Assembly: GCF_024707505.1 (NCBI RefSeq)
Contig: NZ_CP102604.1
Location: 3,782,001 to 3,846,000, forward strand
DNA: 64,000 nt
DNA from: Pantoea sp. SOD02
GTDB lineage: Bacteria > Pseudomonadota > Gammaproteobacteria > Enterobacterales > Enterobacteriaceae
Reading direction: 5' to 3'
Below are positions 56,922 to 64,000 of the stretch, piece by piece. Numbering within the stretch: the stretch's first letter is position 1; the number at the start of each line of letters is the position of its first letter. The notes beneath the pieces are model-generated. The model saw only the letters and a list, made by a program, of their open reading frames with translations, ran no database searches and was not told the origin of the DNA. A program made the position numbers and the translations under genes.

Positions 56922-56945
56922 GGGAGGCATGAATGCCTCCCCTAC
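56922..56945 (-). repeat. single GTAG-headed REP-like palindrome
   Basis: On the minus strand GTAG is followed by a palindrome with arms GGGAGGC/GCCTCCC around ATTCAT. It matches the elements at 49362-49425 in head, length and core (GCATTCATGC), with stem changes that keep pairing. It lies between the convergent prkB and yhfA genes. Confidence 0.85.
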
Positions 56946-56951
56946 GACCGA

Positions 56952-57356
56952 TTACAACTCGACAACCTCATAGCTGTGGGTAATTTCCACGCCTTTTCCG
57001 AGCATGATCGCCACCGAGCAATATTTTTCCGCCGACAGATCAACCGCGCGCGCAACCGCTTTATCGCTCAACGCTTTGCCGCTGACAATAAAATGTAGGT
57101 TAATGGTGGTAAAAATGCGTGGCGCCTCTTCACGGCGTTCTGAGGTGAGTTTCACTTCGCAATCGGCCACATCGCTGCGCCCTTTTTGCAGGATCGAAAC
57201 CACATCAATGGCGCTACAGCCGCCCGCGGCCATCAGCACCATCTCCATTGGACTTGGCGCTTTATCACCGGAATTACCGTCCATTAATACCTGATGGCCA
57301 GATGAGGATTCTCCGAGAAAGGTAAGACCTTCCACCCATTTCACTCGTGCCTGCAT
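56952..57356 (-). CDS. yhfA: OsmC-like protein YhfA
   Basis: An OsmC/Ohr-superfamily protein, 134 residues as in E. coli: MQARVKWVEGLTFLGESSSGH followed by SPMEMVLMAAGGCSAIDVVSILQKGR. Cysteines are present in GGCSAID and EKYCSVA, the positions used by peroxidatic family members. Activity of YhfA itself is not established. The start is supported by AGGAGAGAG upstream. It diverges from crp. Confidence 0.94.
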   Translation of the reverse strand: MQARVKWVEGLTFLGESSSGHQVLMDGNSGDKAPSPMEMVLMAAGGCSAIDVVSILQKGRSDVADCEVKLTSERREEAPRIFTTINLHFIVSGKALSDKAVARAVDLSAEKYCSVAIMLGKGVEITHSYEVVEL

Positions 57357-57660
57357 TATTCTCTCTCCTGAAGCGGCGGTTTTGCCGCCAGAGTACGCTT
57401 TCACCTGACAAACAGCAATCCAGAGTAATCCCCCTTCTGCTGAAGCGAGACAACACAAGACAGCTCGCAAAAGCTGTGCTACAAACAGTGCTGAAAATAT
57501 TTTCGTCATCACAGACGAAGGCCGGAAGAATCAAAAGCGTAGCTTAAGAGTCCACCCGGAATAATTTTTCCTTTACTGGAAACGCTCGACGATTAAACCG
57601 CCTGACAGGGAAAAATGCCCCCTGTATTTTGGGCACGATTACAACAGAGGATAATAGCGA
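57357..57660. other. yhfA-crp divergent intergenic region
   Basis: This 304-base gap has no credible gene. It contains small perfect stems (ACAGCT/AGCTGT at 57460-57477; TTCGTC/GACGAA at 57502-57519). In E. coli this region holds crp promoters, CRP autoregulatory sites and a divergent transcript. I found no clear TGTGA-N6-TCACA site here; the best match is partial, with TCACA at 57509-57513. GAGGATAATAGCG ahead of the crp ATG gives its ribosome site. Confidence 0.6.
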
Positions 57661-58293
57661 ATGGTTCTCGGCAAACCGCAAACAGACCCTACACTCGAAT
57701 GGTTCCTGTCCCATTGCCATATTCACAAATATCCATCCAAAAGCACGCTCATCCATCAGGGTGAGAAAGCGGAAACGCTGTACTACATCGTAAAAGGTTC
57801 CGTAGCGGTACTGATTAAAGATGAAGAAGGCAAAGAGATGATTCTCTCCTACCTCAATCAGGGAGATTTCATTGGCGAACTCGGTCTTTTCGAAGAAGGC
57901 CAGGAACGTAGTGCCTGGGTACGTGCGAAGTCTGCCTGCGAAGTGGCTGAAATTTCATACAAAAAATTCCGTCAGCTGATTCAGGTAAACCCGGATATTT
58001 TAATGCGACTTTCGTCGCAAATGGCGCGTCGTCTGCAAGTCACATCTGAGAAAGTGGGCAACCTTGCCTTCCTCGATGTAACCGGACGCATCGCGCAAAC
58101 GCTGCTAAATCTGGCCAAACAGCCAGATGCGATGACTCACCCAGACGGGATGCAAATCAAAATCACCCGTCAGGAGATTGGTCAGATCGTGGGTTGCTCA
58201 CGCGAAACCGTGGGTCGTATCCTGAAAATGCTGGAAGATCAGAACCTGATCTCCGCACACGGTAAAACCATCGTCGTTTACGGCACCCGCTAA
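57661..58293 (+). CDS. crp: cAMP receptor protein CRP
   Basis: Global cAMP-dependent regulator. The 210 residues are almost identical to E. coli CRP. The cAMP pocket [19 protein letters not shown] has the phosphate-binding arginine and serine, the dimer helix follows, and the helix-turn-helix is [22 protein letters not shown]. It diverges from yhfA and is followed by a terminator. Confidence 0.99.
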   Translation: MVLGKPQTDPTLEWFLSHCHIHKYPSKSTLIHQGEKAETLYYIVKGSVAVLIKDEEGKEMILSYLNQGDFIGELGLFEEGQERSAWVRAKSACEVAEISYKKFRQLIQVNPDILMRLSSQMARRLQVTSEKVGNLAFLDVTGRIAQTLLNLAKQPDAMTHPDGMQIKITRQEIGQIVGCSRETVGRILKMLEDQNLISAHGKTIVVYGTR

Positions 58294-58306
58294 TTTCTTC
58301 TCACCC

Positions 58307-58340
58307 ACGGCGTGATGGCAACATCGCGCCGTTTCTATTT
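58307..58340 (+). terminator. crp terminator
   Basis: ACGGCG-T-GATG pairs with CATC-G-CGCCGT over GCAA, followed by the T-rich TTTCTATTT, 14 bases after the crp stop. Confidence 0.85.
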
Positions 58341-58351
58341 GCGATGAGCTG

Positions 58352-61727
<3,376 letters not shown>

Positions 61728-61734
61728 ACATAAG

Positions 61735-62310
61735 TTACGCGTTGAGGAAATTAGCCAGCAGCTGATGCCCTTGCTCACTGAGGATGCTTTCCGGATGGAA
61801 CTGCACGCCTTCCAGCGGCAAGGTGCGATGGCGGAAACCCATGATCTCATCCGGCTGGCCGTCGCGCAGGGTCCACGCGGTGACTTCAAACTCAGCGGGC
61901 AGCGTATCGCGCGCCACAATCAATGAGTGATAGCGCGTCACGGTAAGCGGATTATTCAGATCGCGAAACACACCTTGATTAGCGTGCTGGATCAGCGAGG
62001 TTTTGCCGTGCATCACCTGGCGCGCGCGCACCACCTTCGCTCCATAGGCTTGCGCAATCGCCTGATGCCCAAGGCAAACGCCAAGGATCGGCACGCACCC
62101 GGCGAAATGGCGAATTGCCGCGAGCGAGATGCCAGATTGATCCGGCGTACACGGGCCCGGCGAAATCACCAGATGCGTCAGCGGCAGCGCTGCCATCTCT
62201 TCCAGCGTAATGGCGTCATTGCGCACCACGCGCACCTCCGCGCCCAGTTCGCAAAAGTACTGATAGAGATTCCAGGTGAAGGAGTCGTAGTTATCGATTA
62301 GCAGCAGCAT
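61735..62310 (-). CDS. pabA: Aminodeoxychorismate synthase, glutamine amidotransferase subunit PabA
   Basis: Supplies ammonia from glutamine to PabB for p-aminobenzoate and folate synthesis. The 191 residues have the class I amidotransferase triad: nucleophile cysteine in [12 protein letters not shown], and histidine and glutamate in [10 protein letters not shown]. The start [15 protein letters not shown] was preferred to a longer frame because it matches the family and has GAGGG upstream. It lies between fic and argD. Confidence 0.97.
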   Translation of the reverse strand: MLLLIDNYDSFTWNLYQYFCELGAEVRVVRNDAITLEEMAALPLTHLVISPGPCTPDQSGISLAAIRHFAGCVPILGVCLGHQAIAQAYGAKVVRARQVMHGKTSLIQHANQGVFRDLNNPLTVTRYHSLIVARDTLPAEFEVTAWTLRDGQPDEIMGFRHRTLPLEGVQFHPESILSEQGHQLLANFLNA

Positions 62311-62351
62311 AGCGCCCTCAGGCCAGTAAAAGCGACGCAATTCTACCCATT

Positions 62352-62945
62352 TTAGTTCGCCGGGCTCACCACTTTCGCAAACTGCGCGGTAAGCGGCGCC
62401 AGATCGCCTGCGACACCAGCCGAGATCGCGGCGCGCCACGCATCGCGTTCGAGTGTTTCCCACGCAAGCTGATAACCGGCATGCAGTGCCAGCTGCTCGA
62501 AGAAGATGCGCTGCGCGCGGCCATTGCCGGCGCGGAACGGGTGCAGTACGAAGATCTCACAGTAATAATGCGCGATACGCGCCACGAAAACTTCCTGCTC
62601 AAGGTCAGCCAGGCCGCGCTCTTCCTCCAGCGCCTGCATCAGCGTGTTGCCCTCTTTCTCGATGTACTCGCAATGACAATACGGCGTTTCATCGCGCCAG
62701 ATATCGATGGTGCGCAATTCCCCCGCCCAGCTGTAGAGATCCTGAAACAGCCTGTGATGAATATGGCAAAGACGTGGCAAACCGATGCTGCGCTGGCCAA
62801 GTTCTAACGTCGCCAGGCGCGCGGTGCTGAAAGCCAGTTCCGCTTTGCGCAGTTGGGCTTCATCATGAATATCGAGACGATTCTTCAGCACACTGTCGTT
62901 GTGCCACAGATAGGGATCGCGAACCGCTAAGCTGTTATCCGCCAT
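62352..62945 (-). CDS. fic: Fic-domain protein with altered active-site motif
   Basis: Fic enzymes usually transfer AMP to target proteins using the motif HPFx(D/E)GN(G/K)R. The 197-residue protein has [12 protein letters not shown] at 135-146. The catalytic histidine, GNGR loop and second arginine are kept, but the metal-binding acidic residue is alanine (A139). E. coli Fic also has a non-acidic residue here (valine) plus further changes. The flap segment CEYIEKEGN is present. It follows its antitoxin gene yhfG with an 11-base overlap and AGGAGG upstream. Adenylylation activity is doubtful. Confidence 0.93.
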   Translation of the reverse strand: MADNSLAVRDPYLWHNDSVLKNRLDIHDEAQLRKAELAFSTARLATLELGQRSIGLPRLCHIHHRLFQDLYSWAGELRTIDIWRDETPYCHCEYIEKEGNTLMQALEEERGLADLEQEVFVARIAHYYCEIFVLHPFRAGNGRAQRIFFEQLALHAGYQLAWETLERDAWRAAISAGVAGDLAPLTAQFAKVVSPAN

Positions 62946-63105
62946 ATTGCCTCCTCAGTGACGCCAGGCGTTCTTCGGCATGTTCGGCCTCGATGAGCGG
63001 CTCACTGGACGTGTAACCGGCCAGTCGGCAGCTGGCTTGATAGCTCGCAGCACGGCGCTGCTGCCACAAGGTGGCTTTCTGTTTCTCGGTGAGTTTGCTG
63101 GTCAT
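62935..63105 (-). CDS. yhfG: YhfG, small Fic antitoxin
   Basis: A 56-residue class I Fic antitoxin: MTSKLTEKQKATLWQQRRAA followed by SYQASCRLAGYTSSEPLIEA, ending SLRRQYGG. In this class a helix motif (S/T)xxxE(G/N) blocks the Fic active site. The corresponding stretch here is SCRLAG at 25-30, with alanine (A29) in place of the inhibitory glutamate (E28 in E. coli). GGAGG precedes the ATG. The stop lies inside the fic start region. Confidence 0.88.
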   Translation of the reverse strand: MTSKLTEKQKATLWQQRRAASYQASCRLAGYTSSEPLIEAEHAEERLASLRRQYGG

Positions 63106-63172
63106 AGCGCCTCCGGCAAGCAGTGAGCCCTAAGTATAAGCAGCAATTTTTTGCTTTGCCGGAGTGCAAATG

Positions 63173-63196
63173 ACGCGCCAAAGGAAAATGGCGCGT
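63173..63196 (-). terminator. ppiA terminator-like hairpin
   Basis: ACGCGCCA and TGGCGCGT pair over eight bases, 8 bases after the ppiA stop. The T tract on the minus strand is weak (CATTTGC). Confidence 0.6.
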
Positions 63197-63203
63197 TTAA
63201 GAA

Positions 63204-63776
63204 TTAAGGCAGGACTTTGGCGGAGAGGATAACAATCGGTTTTGATGGCACATTTTGGTACGGACCGACATCTTTAGTCGGGACCTGCGCAATCTTGTCG
63301 ATCACATCCTGGCCTTTCACAACTTTACCAAACACCGCATACCCGAAATCACGCTGACCGTGATCGAGGAAAGCGTTATCGGCTACGTTGAGGAAGAACT
63401 GGCTGGTGGCGCTATCTTTATCTGCGGTACGCGCCATCGAAATGGTGCCGCGCAGATTACGCAAGCCGTTGTCGGCTTCGTTTTTGATCGGCGCTACCGT
63501 TTGCTTCTGCTGCATATCGGTAGTGAAACCGCCGCCCTGAATCATAAAACCAGGGATCACGCGGTGGAAAATGGTGTTGTTGTAGAAACCATTGTTGACG
63601 TAATCAACGAAGTTTTTCACCGAAACCGGGGCTTTCTGGTTGTTCAGTTCGAGTTCAATATTGCCTGCAGAAGTGGTGAGCAGCACATGTGGATCTCCTT
63701 TTGCGGCAAGCGCGGCAGAAGATACAGAAGAGAGCGCTAACAGGGCAACCGCCGCTGTCAAAGTACGTTTAAGCAT
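63204..63776 (-). CDS. ppiA: Periplasmic cyclophilin-type peptidyl-prolyl isomerase PpiA
   Basis: Cyclophilin A of the periplasm. The 190 residues equal E. coli PpiA. A signal peptide ([24 protein letters not shown]) precedes the cyclophilin fold, with the active arginine in [15 protein letters not shown] and the pocket [12 protein letters not shown]. The start at 63776 is supported by the signal peptide; a longer upstream frame is not. It has CpxR and CRP sites upstream. Confidence 0.97.
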   Translation of the reverse strand: MLKRTLTAAVALLALSSVSSAALAAKGDPHVLLTTSAGNIELELNNQKAPVSVKNFVDYVNNGFYNNTIFHRVIPGFMIQGGGFTTDMQQKQTVAPIKNEADNGLRNLRGTISMARTADKDSATSQFFLNVADNAFLDHGQRDFGYAVFGKVVKGQDVIDKIAQVPTKDVGPYQNVPSKPIVILSAKVLP

Positions 63777-63852
63777 GAAAGATTCCTTACCATGGAGAGC
63801 TAGCTCAAAAACGAGATTGATTGTAAAGAGCATGTGATCCAAGAGCCAGCGT

Positions 63853-63867
63853 TTTACCGATATTTAC
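63853..63867 (-). promoter_or_regulatory. CpxR box upstream of ppiA
   Basis: On the minus strand GTAAA-TATCG-GTAAA is a perfect match to the GTAAA-N5-GTAAA CpxR site. A candidate -10 TACAAT lies at 63820-63825, which puts the box about 45-55 bases before the start. E. coli ppiA is a known Cpx target. Confidence 0.8.
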
Positions 63868-63912
63868 GCGGATGTTGCTATTGTCATACTTTTGCCACCA
63901 CGCAATCATTTG

Positions 63913-63928
63913 CGTGACTAAAATCACA
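63913..63928. promoter_or_regulatory. CRP site upstream of ppiA
   Basis: On the minus strand TGTGA-TTTTAG-TCACG matches nine of ten conserved CRP positions. It lies in the region between ppiA and the expected divergent tsgA; E. coli ppiA transcription is controlled by CRP. Confidence 0.72.
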
Positions 63929-64000
63929 CTCTCAATGAAATATTTCCGCCTTGTTACACTCGTTGTTTATTAAGATCACAGCAACACTTACAATTCATGA

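Noticed and set aside
57400..57660. CRP autoregulatory site upstream of crp
   Set aside because: Expected from E. coli, but no sequence here matches both halves of TGTGA-N6-TCACA well enough to call.
63997..64000. ATG at the right edge as the start of tsgA
   Set aside because: Gene order predicts tsgA here on the plus strand, but only four bases are visible and no ribosome site precedes the ATG.

Overview
The window comes from a gammaproteobacterium of the order Enterobacterales. Gene order follows the E. coli/Salmonella chromosome from fis through an rrnD-type rRNA operon, the alpha, spc, S10 and str ribosomal operons, slyD-kefB-kefG, crp and fic-pabA-argD to ppiA. Protein sequences are close to, but clearly distinct from, those of E. 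coli. The lineage-specific differences (fis directly beside an aap transporter, no yrdB, a tau cassette between yheS and yheT, GTAG-headed REP-like palindromes) suggest an Erwiniaceae member such as Pantoea or Erwinia. The genus is inference, not proof.

Layout. 1-233 is the end of fis. 281-4987 holds a four-gene general amino-acid ABC transporter (aapJQMP) behind a likely sigma-54/NtrC promoter. 5044-10900 is a complete rRNA operon on the minus strand: 16S, tRNA-Ile, tRNA-Ala, 23S, 5S, tRNA-Thr, 5S, with P1/P2 promoters, boxA sites and a terminator. 11033-21100 contains yrdA, the minus-strand dprA-smg-yrdD-tsaC-aroE cluster, the plus-strand def-fmt-rsmB-trkA-mscL cluster, and arfA, zntR and yhdN. 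21174-35080 holds the alpha, spc and S10 operons, all on the minus strand, with their leaders, promoters and terminators. 35125-42442 has bfr, bfd, tuf, fusA, rpsG, rpsL, tusBCD and yheO. 42576-49348 has fkpA, slyX, slyD, yheV, kefB, kefG and yheS. 49362-54671 is an island relative to E. coli: REP pair, tauDCBA, a LacI-family regulator and a LysE-family exporter. 54732-64000 has yheT, yheU, prkB, yhfA, crp, yhfK, argD, pabA, fic, yhfG and ppiA.

Functionally this is mostly translation machinery. It covers rRNA, 27 ribosomal proteins, EF-Tu, EF-G, start-tRNA formylation and deformylation, tRNA modification (TsaC, TusBCD), rRNA methylation and ribosome rescue (ArfA). Potassium and osmotic control (TrkA, MscL, KefB/KefG) and global regulation (Fis, CRP) are interleaved. 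Several regulatory circuits known in E. coli can be read from the DNA: a sigma-E promoter at fkpA, a CpxR box at ppiA, tandem ARG boxes at argD, a Fur-like box on the bfd promoter, and a hairpin inside arfA that would yield a non-stop mRNA.

I see no CRISPR array, prophage, transposase or clearly novel multi-gene system. The least ordinary items are the covarying GTAG-headed REP elements at two convergent gene junctions, the tau/LacI/LysE insertion, the structured insert between tRNA-Ile and tRNA-Ala, a terminator-like hairpin between rpsG and fusA, and a Fic/YhfG pair in which key acidic residues of both partners are alanine.
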